From: Natronomonas halophila
GTDB lineage: Archaea > Halobacteriota > Halobacteria > Halobacteriales > Haloarculaceae
NCBI RefSeq assembly: GCF_013391085.1
Contig: NZ_CP058334.1
Location: 2,542,001 to 2,606,000 of the forward strand
Direction: 5' to 3'
Length of the DNA: 64,000 nt
Every line of letters begins with the position of its first letter. The stretch's first letter is position 1. A model generated the notes under the pieces. It searched no databases and was not told where the DNA came from. It worked only from the letters and a program-made list of their open reading frames with translations. Positions 33,463 through 41,605 of this stretch are shown in pieces. Made by a program: the position numbers and the translations under genes.

Positions 33463-34185
33463 CTATTTAAATGCCCGCTCGTAGTCGCCGGAATCCCGAA
33501 TCGCAAGCAGTTCCTCGGTCGCCTCGCGGTCGAACTTCATCGGGCGGCGCCACCACGGCCCCTTCCCGGAGTCGCTGGAGAGGTCCGTCACCAGTCGATT
33601 TGCGTCGACGCCCGCCTCGCGACTCGATAGGGGAATCGCTTGGTCGTAGAGTTCCGACCCGGCGCCGTCCCCGTATAAAAGTACCTCCGCGTCGAAGGGG
33701 TCGCGCTTGACGTGGGCGTTGTTACTGAAAAGGGCGCGTTCGGCGTCGCTGGCTTCGTGGTAGTCGTCGGCGCTGAGGGGGTCCCGTTCCAGTCGGAAGT
33801 GGCCGATGAGGTAGGTGCCCCAATCGGGGGCTATCCAGTCGGCGCGCTGGTCGTCGGCCGTCGAGAGCGTGGCGTAAAAGAAGACGTAGTCGCCGGCATC
33901 CAGATCCAGGAGGGGTCGGGCCTTCACGCCGTGGGGGTCGCCGTAGGTGTAGCGCTCGCAGTCGTGGATTCCGGCGAAGGTTGGGTCGAGATGGACCGGC
34001 GTGTCGGCGACGTCGCTGACGTCAACCGAAAGGTCGAGGTCGGCGTAGGTCGGCACCGCCGCCTCCTCGCGAATAGAGGCCGATTCGGGGATGGGGACGT
34101 ACTCGAACCGGCCGTCACCGAAGATGGGGCCGCGAAAGCCGGGTTGGTTCGTGTTGGCACCGACGTTGATGGCGACGCTCCGCAT
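33463..34185 (-). CDS. Nmad3-like putative nucleotide-modification-associated protein
   Basis: A 240-residue protein. The N terminus (AINVGANTNQPGFRGPIFGD, then GRFEYVPIPE) fits the pattern I associate with the Nmad3 family, proposed from gene-context studies to act in DNA or RNA base modification. Later segments HLDPTFAGIHDCERYTYGD and GDYVFFYATLSTAD agree with it. No modification partner gene is adjacent. It is divergent from a beta-propeller sulfotransferase-like gene. The start at 34185 is set by the N-terminal match. Confidence 0.55.
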   Translation of the reverse strand: MRSVAINVGANTNQPGFRGPIFGDGRFEYVPIPESASIREEAAVPTYADLDLSVDVSDVADTPVHLDPTFAGIHDCERYTYGDPHGVKARPLLDLDAGDYVFFYATLSTADDQRADWIAPDWGTYLIGHFRLERDPLSADDYHEASDAERALFSNNAHVKRDPFDAEVLLYGDGAGSELYDQAIPLSSREAGVDANRLVTDLSSDSGKGPWWRRPMKFDREATEELLAIRDSGDYERAFK

Positions 34186-34264
34186 GGGCGGTAGTTCGCG
34201 TCCAGCGGGAAAAGCGGCGCGTTCGAACCGGCAAGGCTTTTGGGTTCCGTCGGGTGGGTGAGGT

Positions 34265-35590
34265 ATGCGACGTCGGCGCGTACTCGTCTTCGGCGGTATC
34301 ATTCTACTTTGTCTCGGCGTGTTGGGCGTGCTGGCTGTCACTGCCGACGACACCGTACAGACCGATGAGGGCGAGCCGTATCCGGGCGAGACGCTCGTCA
34401 CCGTACAGGCCTACGGCTGGTTCGGCAACCACAACGGCGACGTGTTCATCGTCGACGAGAACGGCGACCGGACCTGGGAATACCAGCCGCCGAACGCTGC
34501 CGTCTTCGACGGGGAGTATCTGGACAACGGCAACGTGATGGTCTCCTACGGCCAGCGTGTGCCGAATTCGGAGTGTCCCGAGGAGTACCAGAACACGTCG
34601 AACCACGGCGACCACTGTGTCAAGAACGTCGTCGAGGAAATCGACCCCGAAACCAACGAACGGGTGTGGGCCTACACGTGGTACGACGTCTTCATCCATT
34701 GGCACGAGGTTCACGACGCCGACCGCCTTGACAACGGCGAGACGGTCATCATCGACATGGGCCGGGACCGCACCTTTACAGTGAATCAGGAAGGCAACGT
34801 GACCTGGGAGTGGTCGGCCGTCGAGCACCTCGACGAGGGTAGCGAGTTCTGGAACGAGCACGTCAACGGCACCTCCCGGGAGAGCCACGACTACACCGGC
34901 CCGAGTCAGGACTGGTCGCACATGAACGACGTCGACCGACTGGAGAACGGCAACTACCTCATGTCCATCCGGAACTTCGACGTCCTCGTGGAGGTCGACC
35001 CTCAGACCAACGACGTCGTCGACGTCATCGGCGACCCCGGCAACCACAGCATCATGTACGAACAGCACGACCCGAACTATCTGGAGGCCCACGACCACGT
35101 CATCGTCGCCGACAGCGAGAACAACCGGGTCGTCGAGTACGACGCCGAGACGATGGAGGAGGTCTGGCGCTACGAGGGGCCGTCGACGAGCGACCGACTC
35201 CAGTGGCCCCGTGACGCCGACCGCCTGCCGAACGGCGACACGCTCATCGTCGACTCGCGGAACTTCCGGGCCATCGAAGTCGACGAGAACGGCGACGTGG
35301 TCTGGGCGCACGACCTCTCGGAGCGCCGGGGCATCATCTACGACGCCGACCGTATCGGCCCGAATCGGAACCTCGACGAAGAACCGGAGGACGTCCCGGC
35401 GGGCGATAACCTCGAAAGCCGGGGCCACAGCGGGGTGGTCAGCAACACGGTCGCGTTCGTCGAATCGTGGCTCGGCTTCGTCTTCCCGCCGTGGTTCGGC
35501 CTGCCGGGACTGCTCGCGGTCCTCGGCATCCTACTCGGGGGCCTCGGCTTCGCGTGGGAAGGCTATCGCGACTACCGGGACGGAGCGTAG
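34265..35590 (+). CDS. Arylsulfotransferase-like beta-propeller, membrane anchored
   Basis: A 441-residue protein. A signal-anchor helix at 6-26 is followed by repeated beta-propeller blades with the ASST-type pattern (VHDADRLDNGETVIID, VDRLENGNYLMSIRN, RDADRLPNGDTLIVD), and a C-terminal membrane helix at about 405-428. The blades would lie outside the cell. Histidines in HWHEVHDAD and WSHMNDVD stand where ASST enzymes bind substrate. True sulfotransferase activity is not shown. Confidence 0.75.
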   Translation: MRRRRVLVFGGIILLCLGVLGVLAVTADDTVQTDEGEPYPGETLVTVQAYGWFGNHNGDVFIVDENGDRTWEYQPPNAAVFDGEYLDNGNVMVSYGQRVPNSECPEEYQNTSNHGDHCVKNVVEEIDPETNERVWAYTWYDVFIHWHEVHDADRLDNGETVIIDMGRDRTFTVNQEGNVTWEWSAVEHLDEGSEFWNEHVNGTSRESHDYTGPSQDWSHMNDVDRLENGNYLMSIRNFDVLVEVDPQTNDVVDVIGDPGNHSIMYEQHDPNYLEAHDHVIVADSENNRVVEYDAETMEEVWRYEGPSTSDRLQWPRDADRLPNGDTLIVDSRNFRAIEVDENGDVVWAHDLSERRGIIYDADRIGPNRNLDEEPEDVPAGDNLESRGHSGVVSNTVAFVESWLGFVFPPWFGLPGLLAVLGILLGGLGFAWEGYRDYRDGA

Positions 35591-35599
35591 AATTAGCAG

Positions 35600-36505
35600 T
35601 CAGCGGTCGCCGGGCGGCCGGCGGTCCCGCTGGAACTCGTCGAAGCGGTCGAGGTCCTCGGGCAGTTCGTAGGGAATCTTCCGCTCATCGCGCTCGCTGG
35701 GATGGTCACCATCGACGGGTTCGGCGACGTCCTCCCAGCCGGGTTTGATGCGGACGCTTTTGGCGGGTGTGCCGACGACGACGTGGTGGGCGGGGACGTC
35801 CGACTGGACGACTGCCCGGGAGCCGACGATGGCGTTTTCGCCGACCTTGACGCCGGCCCGGACCATCGCATCGTAGGTCACGCGCGCGTCGTCCTCGATG
35901 ATGGTATGGAAGTTCTCGACGTCGGTCTGGTCGACGATATCGTGGTCGTGGCTGTAGACGTGGACACCGTCGGAGATGGAGACGCGGTCGCCGATGGTGA
36001 GTTGCCCGCGGTCGTCGAGGTGGACGTCGTCGTGGACGACGACGTTGTCGCCGACGGAGATGTTGTGGCCGTAGGTAAAGGAGATGCCCTTGAAAAAGCG
36101 GCAGTTGTCACCGCACTCGTCGAAGAGGTGTTTGGCGAGCATCCGCCGAAAACGGAGCGCGAACTCGACGTTGTCGGCCATCGGCGTGGCGTCGAACTGC
36201 CGCCAGAGCCACTGGAGGTGCTTCGACTCCTGGAACCGTTCTTCGTCCTTCTCGGCGTAGTATTCGCTTTCCAGCGTCGCGTTGCAGGGGTCGTAGCCCT
36301 GCAGGCGGACGCGTTCGGCCGGCGAGACGTCCTCGCCGGCCTGCCAGCGCTCGTAGGCCTCCCGGTCGCCGTGCAGGTCGACGAGGACGTCCTCGACTAC
36401 CTGACAGGTGTCCTCGTCGCTGGATAACCGACGGTCTACCTCGTCGAGAAACTGTTGGAGGCCCTCTTCGGCCTCCGCCGGCAGAGAGACGTGACGCTTC
36501 GTCAT
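35600..36505 (-). CDS. Left-handed beta-helix acyltransferase
   Basis: A 301-residue enzyme. Hexapeptide-repeat turns run from about residue 145 to 245 (ISVGDNVVVHDDVHLDDRGQ, LTIGDRVSISDGVHVYSHDH, VGENAIVGSRAVVQSDVPAH). HSHDHDI-type histidines within YSHDHDI are placed like the catalytic base of maltose/galactoside O-acetyltransferases. The N-terminal 110 residues are helical and acidic. Likely transfers an acetyl group to a sugar; substrate unknown. Confidence 0.8.
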   Translation of the reverse strand: MTKRHVSLPAEAEEGLQQFLDEVDRRLSSDEDTCQVVEDVLVDLHGDREAYERWQAGEDVSPAERVRLQGYDPCNATLESEYYAEKDEERFQESKHLQWLWRQFDATPMADNVEFALRFRRMLAKHLFDECGDNCRFFKGISFTYGHNISVGDNVVVHDDVHLDDRGQLTIGDRVSISDGVHVYSHDHDIVDQTDVENFHTIIEDDARVTYDAMVRAGVKVGENAIVGSRAVVQSDVPAHHVVVGTPAKSVRIKPGWEDVAEPVDGDHPSERDERKIPYELPEDLDRFDEFQRDRRPPGDR

Positions 36506-36748
36506 TATCGTGGAGAGGGGACGGGGAGGTGTTAGGAATTGTTATTGAGGCAGGCGCATACGGCGGCGCCTTGTCGACTGGTACGGAAACTCGCGTGCGG
36601 ATAATTCGGCGCTTTAGGCTCTTATACAGTTATTAGAAACTCGGTCTTCAGAGCTGTCATTGTGGTATTAATCCTCTATAATGGAATTCTAACTAAGTCT
36701 GTGAGCCACCTCATATAGGTTGGTACCCAGGGTGTCCGGAGGTACAAA
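36506..36748 (+). promoter_or_regulatory. AT-rich leader region of the 36749 gene
   Basis: The sequence drops sharply in GC from about 36540. CTCATATAGG at 36709-36718 is a plausible TATA box and GGAGGT near 36738-36743 is a strong ribosome-binding site, unusual here because most genes in the window appear leaderless. No other feature in the gap. Confidence 0.45.
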
Positions 36749-37543
36749 ATGGAGCGCACACGACTCGGTAAGGCTATGATAGGGATTGTAGAGGATTACG
36801 AGCAATGGAGAGCGCCTTTTAAAGAGCATGGGGGAATCACTATGCCTATAACACAGGAGATGGAGACGGATCGGAATAAATCACTCTTCCTAACACTTAC
36901 GACGGCTCTTAACCGGCAAAGGGATGCGGAAATGCTATATTCGAAGTTCGAACGGTTGTGGTACGATGAACATCGGATTTTTGAACCTGATTTCTTGGTT
37001 GGTGAGGATCGATATGACGAACTGGAGCGTCTATTCGTGAAGGAGGGTGTACGTTTCGGGAAAAAGGATGCACAGGCTTGGTATGAGGTTGCTCGAACAT
37101 TGTTTAGAGACCACGAATCGAACCCGATGTATCTATTTCGGTCGTTCGAATTCGACAGAGAACGGATCGCCCAGCATGTGATAAACGCATCAGGTGATAC
37201 ACGGTTTTATAGTTACAGTTACCCGGTGTTACGAGGAGACAAGGTGCGGCCGATGTGGCTGCGTCTGATAAACAATCAGGTTCATCCGCTCGGTAAGATG
37301 GGCGGGGCAGATATTTCGGTCGATTCACACATTATCAGTTTTACCAATAGATTGCTCAAAACGGAGTATACCAGAGCAGGCGAGGATAAAGAGGAGATTC
37401 GTCGATTTTGGCGTGACGTCTGTGAGGGGCATCCAATCACGCCTGTCGACATAGACGGTCCGATCTGGTACATCGACCGAGGATGGGAGGATTGGGGAAA
37501 GCGGTATTTCGAACGCAAAATACAGGAAAAATCGGCCGCCTAA
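36749..37543 (+). CDS. Possible divergent HhH-GPD DNA glycosylase in an AT-rich island
   Basis: A 264-residue protein whose codon use (many AT-ending codons) differs from every neighbour. The N-terminal helices (SLFLTLTTALNRQRDAEMLY) are like the first helices of HhH-GPD base-excision glycosylases, YPVLRGDKVRPMWLRL sits where the lysine-bearing region lies, and ISVDSHIISFTNRL (residues 189-202, Asp192) strongly resembles the catalytic VDTHI-type loop of endonuclease III. The glycine-rich hairpin itself is not clear. Carries a strong ribosome-binding site. Probably acquired by transfer. Confidence 0.45.
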   Translation: MERTRLGKAMIGIVEDYEQWRAPFKEHGGITMPITQEMETDRNKSLFLTLTTALNRQRDAEMLYSKFERLWYDEHRIFEPDFLVGEDRYDELERLFVKEGVRFGKKDAQAWYEVARTLFRDHESNPMYLFRSFEFDRERIAQHVINASGDTRFYSYSYPVLRGDKVRPMWLRLINNQVHPLGKMGGADISVDSHIISFTNRLLKTEYTRAGEDKEEIRRFWRDVCEGHPITPVDIDGPIWYIDRGWEDWGKRYFERKIQEKSAA

Positions 37544-37616
37544 AATATCCTCCCCCGTATCCCGCCAGGCGAGACGAACCACGAGCGATAAGTGGGCCAA
37601 CGCCTAACGAAGGGGT

Positions 37617-38675
37617 ATGAACTATCGGACGCTGGGCGACTCCGACGTGGAGGTTTCGGAAATCGGCTTCGGTGCCTGGACGGTCGGCACCGACTGGTGG
37701 GGCGACCGCACCGACCAGCAGGCCATCGACATGTTGCAGTACGCCGTCGACCAGGGCATCACCTACTTCGATACGGGCGACGTCTACGGGCACGGCAACT
37801 CCGAAGAACTGGTCGGGGAGGCGCTCGCGCCGGTTCGCGACGAGGTCAGCGTCGCGACCAAAATCGGCTACGACTTCTACAACAACCCGCAGGCGGGCCA
37901 CGGCGAACTGCCCAAGGAGATGAACCGCGAGTACCTCGAAGAGGCCTTCGAGAAATCCCTCGACCGTCTCGACATGGAGAAAGTCGAGATGCTCCAGTTA
38001 CACAACGCCAACGTCGACGAAATCGACGCCGACGTACTGGAGTTCCTCGACGAGGTTCGCGAGGAGGGCCGCGCTGACGCCATCGGTATCGCGCTGGGGC
38101 CGTCTATCGGCTGGCTCGCAGAGGGTGACCTCGGCATCGAGGAGGAGTTCGATTCGGTCCAGCTCGTCTGGAACCTCTTCGAACAGGAAGTCGGCAACCA
38201 CTTCCTCGAGACTATCGAGCGGACGGGCTCCTCGACGAGCCTCATCCCGCGCGTGCCGCACTCCTCGGGCCTGCTGAACGAGCAGGTCACCCCCGAGACG
38301 GAACTCGGCGAGGACGACCACCGCGCCTACCGTCCCGACGAGTGGTACGAGGCGGGCTGGGAGAAGCTAGAGCAGATTCGATTCCTCGAACGCGACGGCG
38401 AGCGGACGATGGCCCAGGCCAGCCTCCAGTGGCTGCTCTCCCACGACGAGGTGGCGACGGTCACGCCCACGTTCCGTACTCGCGAGGACATCGACGAGTG
38501 GGCTGCCGCCAGCGACGTGCCGCCGCTCTCGGCGGACGAATACGACCGCGTGCAAGAACTCTACGAGAACGACTTCGATATCGACGGCGACGACGGGATG
38601 GACGCCCTGCGCTCGTCGGTCGAAGGCGAGGACATCCAGTCCGCCGGCCTCGACAAGAAGTCCGCCGGCAGCTAA
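37617..38675 (+). CDS. Aldo/keto reductase
   Basis: A 352-residue NADPH-dependent oxidoreductase of the TIM-barrel AKR fold. MNYRTLGDSDVEVSEIGFGA is the usual start, FDTGDVYGHGNSEELVGEAL supplies catalytic Asp and Tyr, and VEMLQLHNAN the catalytic His region; Lys lies in SVATKIGYD. The C-terminal tail (about 300-352) is acidic and longer than in most members. Substrate unknown. Confidence 0.9.
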   Translation: MNYRTLGDSDVEVSEIGFGAWTVGTDWWGDRTDQQAIDMLQYAVDQGITYFDTGDVYGHGNSEELVGEALAPVRDEVSVATKIGYDFYNNPQAGHGELPKEMNREYLEEAFEKSLDRLDMEKVEMLQLHNANVDEIDADVLEFLDEVREEGRADAIGIALGPSIGWLAEGDLGIEEEFDSVQLVWNLFEQEVGNHFLETIERTGSSTSLIPRVPHSSGLLNEQVTPETELGEDDHRAYRPDEWYEAGWEKLEQIRFLERDGERTMAQASLQWLLSHDEVATVTPTFRTREDIDEWAAASDVPPLSADEYDRVQELYENDFDIDGDDGMDALRSSVEGEDIQSAGLDKKSAGS

Positions 38676-38744
38676 CTCTGTTAACTAATCGCACACGAGC
38701 CGACGGGTTTTTGAAGGCCAACGCTGTAACCGGATTAAGTCCAC

Positions 38745-39068
38745 ATGCACGGAAACGCGCCCCACTCCGGCCGCTCCGAACCGACGCCCACCTCCGAGGA
38801 CCGCCGCGCGCTGCGGCGCGAACTCGTCGATATCGCCTCCTCGACGCGTGACCTCCTCGCCGACGATTTCATCGTCGGTGGCGAAATCGCCGGCGACGAC
38901 ACCGGCCTGCAAGCGCGGGTGGCCGTCCAGCCGCCCGTCGGCTCCGTCGTCTCCGCGGGCTTCGAACTCGGTGACGGCGAGGCCGAAACGCTCGCACAGG
39001 AGCTCGCCGCTGGCGCGGTGATGGAAGCCAAAAACGCCGGCCGCGACCACCCGCGCGGCGCACGATAA
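38745..39068 (+). CDS. Haloarchaeal DUF5811-type protein
   Basis: A 107-residue soluble protein. A charged N-terminal helix (EDRRALRRELVDIASSTRDL) is followed by FIVGGEIAGDDTGLQARVAV and QPPVGSVVSAGFELGDGEAE. The pattern matches the haloarchaea-specific family I know as DUF5811. Function unknown. Own transcription unit. Confidence 0.65.
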   Translation: MHGNAPHSGRSEPTPTSEDRRALRRELVDIASSTRDLLADDFIVGGEIAGDDTGLQARVAVQPPVGSVVSAGFELGDGEAETLAQELAAGAVMEAKNAGRDHPRGAR

Positions 39069-39094
39069 CGTGGTAACGCGGTAACTCCTCGTTT

Positions 39095-40267
39095 TTACCC
39101 GGTTTTCTCCTCTTCGAGTAACTTCTCGACGACGCGTTCGGGTTCGTCGTTGCCGAAGGCCGACTCGACCAACAGGCGGCCGCCCAGTACCGACGGGCTG
39201 AGGACGATATCAGCGCCGGCACGGCGGAGTTTGCGCGTGTTCTCCCGGTCGGTCGCCGCGGCGACGATGCGGAGGTCCGGGTTGAGTTCCCGGGCGGTCA
39301 GAATCGTCATCGCGTCCTGCGCGTCGTCGTTGGTCGCCGCGATAAGCCCGCGTGCGCGTTCGATATGGAGCCGATGAAGCGGTTCCTCGTCGCTCGGGTC
39401 GGCGGTGACGACTTCGAACCCACGGTCACGGAGCCGTTTGGCGTTCTCGGTGTCCTGGGTGATGACGACGGCCTGTTTGTCGCCGAGGCTTTCGAGAATC
39501 GGTTCGGTCAAATCGCCGTAGCCGATGACGATGTAGTGGTTCTCCAGCAGGTCGAGTTGTTTGTCGCTCATGTTTCCGAGTGCGGTTGCGAGGCGGGCTT
39601 CGATTAGCGGGCCGAGCAGTGTACCGAGGGCGACACCGAAACTGGCCACGCCGGCGACCAGCACGGACATCGAAAAGAGCCGTCCGAACTGGGTGGTGGC
39701 GGTGATGTCGCCGTAGCCGACCGTCGAGGCGGTGACGATGGTGAAGTAGAACGCGTCGAGGACGGTGTTGACGCCGTTGAACTCCTCGCGGAGCGCGTAG
39801 GTGCCCATAGTGCCGTAGACCTGTACGCCGCCGACGGCCGCCAGCGACGCCAACTGCGTCAGGCTGAGGTCCACGTGCCGGGTGAAATACCGGCGGTTGA
39901 GGAGGACGGTCGGCATCGTCAGCACCGACAACACCACCAGCGGATACGAGAAGACGCTCAACTGCGCCAACCCCTGCAGCGCCGTCACCGGCAACAGGAC
40001 GACGGTCGCGTACCATCCCATCCGATAGCCGCGGCGGAGGCCGTAGGCGCTGAGCAGCATCAGGAAGCCGGTCATCGCGCCGGTGAATCCGGCGGTCCGG
40101 GCGACGGCGTCGGGGACGTACGGTGCCAGCGGCCCCGCCACTTCGACGGTGCCGATGTTGATGATGCCGGTGATAACCGAGAGGACGGCGACGATAGTGG
40201 TCAGAAACACCGCGGCTTTCGTCCGCAGGAGTCTCGAGGTGTTTTCGTCGTCCGACTCGGCCGCCAT
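39095..40267 (-). CDS. K+ channel with RCK-N (TrkA-N) domain
   Basis: A 390-residue channel. Several membrane helices occupy residues 15-130, then a helix, the pore helix and the filter TVGYGD (182-187), and a last inner helix (198-222). The cytoplasmic part from 243 is a TrkA-N Rossmann domain (HYIVIGYGDLTEPILESLGD), but its third glycine is replaced (GYGDLT), so nucleotide binding may be altered. It ends without an RCK_C domain. Start at 40267; the much longer open frame upstream is antisense to the next gene. Confidence 0.88.
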   Translation of the reverse strand: MAAESDDENTSRLLRTKAAVFLTTIVAVLSVITGIINIGTVEVAGPLAPYVPDAVARTAGFTGAMTGFLMLLSAYGLRRGYRMGWYATVVLLPVTALQGLAQLSVFSYPLVVLSVLTMPTVLLNRRYFTRHVDLSLTQLASLAAVGGVQVYGTMGTYALREEFNGVNTVLDAFYFTIVTASTVGYGDITATTQFGRLFSMSVLVAGVASFGVALGTLLGPLIEARLATALGNMSDKQLDLLENHYIVIGYGDLTEPILESLGDKQAVVITQDTENAKRLRDRGFEVVTADPSDEEPLHRLHIERARGLIAATNDDAQDAMTILTARELNPDLRIVAAATDRENTRKLRRAGADIVLSPSVLGGRLLVESAFGNDEPERVVEKLLEEEKTG

Positions 40268-40396
40268 GGTCCCGGTGTCGTGGCGCTCCCGATAAAACCC
40301 CACGTTCGCGCGGCGCCAGTCCGCCCTTCCGGCGTGGTAAGGGCTGCTTTCCCCGTCCCGGTAGTGGTTTAACCGGGGGCGCCCTTCGGACGCCTC

Positions 40397-41605
40397 ATGC
40401 CACAGGCGTTCCCGATAGAGGTCCTCCTCGGGATTTATCTCGGCGTTCTCACCGGAATGTTCCCGGCACTGGTCGCGTGGGCGCTGGGATTCATCTTCAA
40501 GTATTTCACCGGGGTGTCGATTCCCGCCTTCGGTGTCGTCGTCCTCGCGCTCGCCCTCGCGGGTATCAACGGCGGGCTGTTGGCGCTGAACGACCCCGCC
40601 GTCACCGAGTCGGGCTTCCGTATTGTCGTCGCCCTCCTCGTCGTGCTGATGCTGTCGATGTACGCCCACTCGAAGGGCGACAAGATGGGCGCGGAGTTCC
40701 CGCGCCGGCTTTCCTTCAAACGGCTTCGAGAGCGGACGCTCTCCAGTGACGTGGTCGAGTTGGTCGGTTCCCGCGGCGAGGTGAAAGTCGAGGTCGTCGG
40801 CGAAGTCATCGACATGGAGGGGTATCCCCCCATCGCCGAGACGACCCGCGAGGCCATCAAGAGCGGCGACTGGCGGTTCCCGGCTGACATTCCCATCTCG
40901 GAGTTGGAATCCCGCTTTGCCGAACGGCTGAAGACCGACCTCGACCTCGTCGACGTGTCGGTCCGTATCGACGAACGCGGTCAGGCGACGGTCATCGCCG
41001 CGCCGCCGCTGTCGGGCATCTCCAAGCGTGTCCCCGCCGGCAAGCGTGGCGTCTCGCTGGAGGCGCTCGTCCCGACGGGCCTCGCACGCGGCGACGAGGT
41101 ACTCGTCCTCGCGGAGGGCCTCGCCGTCGAAGGGACGGTCATCGCCGCCAAGTCCGGCAAGAAAGAGGAGACGAAGACCGACGGCGGGACGGTCACCGAC
41201 AAGGCGGCGTCGGCGCCGGTCCCCGCACCGACGACGACCGGGGGAGAGGGGCGAGTCACGCTCGCGGTCACGCGGTCGGACGCCGAGAAACTCCTCGGCA
41301 TCCAGCGCGGGAAGCTCGTCGTGAAGGCCCGCGGGACCCGCCGGGAGTTCGAACTCATCTCGCTGCTCCGGCGGGCCGGCAAGCGGTTCCGGAAGTTCAC
41401 GGTCAAGCCGGACAGCGACCTCGACGGCGTGACGCTGGCGGCGGCGAACGTTCGCGAGACCCACGACGTCGCCGTGCTAGCAGTCAAACGACCCGACGGC
41501 TGGGAGGTCGCCCCGCGCGGCAGCGTCGAACTGATGGCGGGCGACGAACTGTTCGTCGTCGGCAAGCGGGAAGCCCTCAACGCCTTCGAGGAGGTGGTCG
41601 CATGA
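40397..41605 (+). CDS. Membrane-anchored RCK_C (TrkA-C) protein 1
   Basis: A 402-residue protein with about three N-terminal membrane helices (10-35, 44-65 and 74-92), a basic cytoplasmic segment (FPRRLSFKRLRERTLSSDVV), and two RCK_C-like domains (about 190-275 and 315-402, the latter ending VELMAGDELFVVGKREALNA). No Rossmann domain and no pore. It overlaps the next gene by ATGA. Divergent from the K+ channel that lacks RCK_C, so the pair may complete that channel's gating. Confidence 0.72.
   Translation: MPQAFPIEVLLGIYLGVLTGMFPALVAWALGFIFKYFTGVSIPAFGVVVLALALAGINGGLLALNDPAVTESGFRIVVALLVVLMLSMYAHSKGDKMGAEFPRRLSFKRLRERTLSSDVVELVGSRGEVKVEVVGEVIDMEGYPPIAETTREAIKSGDWRFPADIPISELESRFAERLKTDLDLVDVSVRIDERGQATVIAAPPLSGISKRVPAGKRGVSLEALVPTGLARGDEVLVLAEGLAVEGTVIAAKSGKKEETKTDGGTVTDKAASAPVPAPTTTGGEGRVTLAVTRSDAEKLLGIQRGKLVVKARGTRREFELISLLRRAGKRFRKFTVKPDSDLDGVTLAAANVRETHDVAVLAVKRPDGWEVAPRGSVELMAGDELFVVGKREALNAFEEVVA

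Noticed and set aside
39095-41464. One 789-residue fused channel protein on the reverse strand
   Set aside because: The upstream 400 residues are antisense to a clear RCK_C membrane gene and have the composition of a GC-rich shadow frame; the channel starts at 40267.
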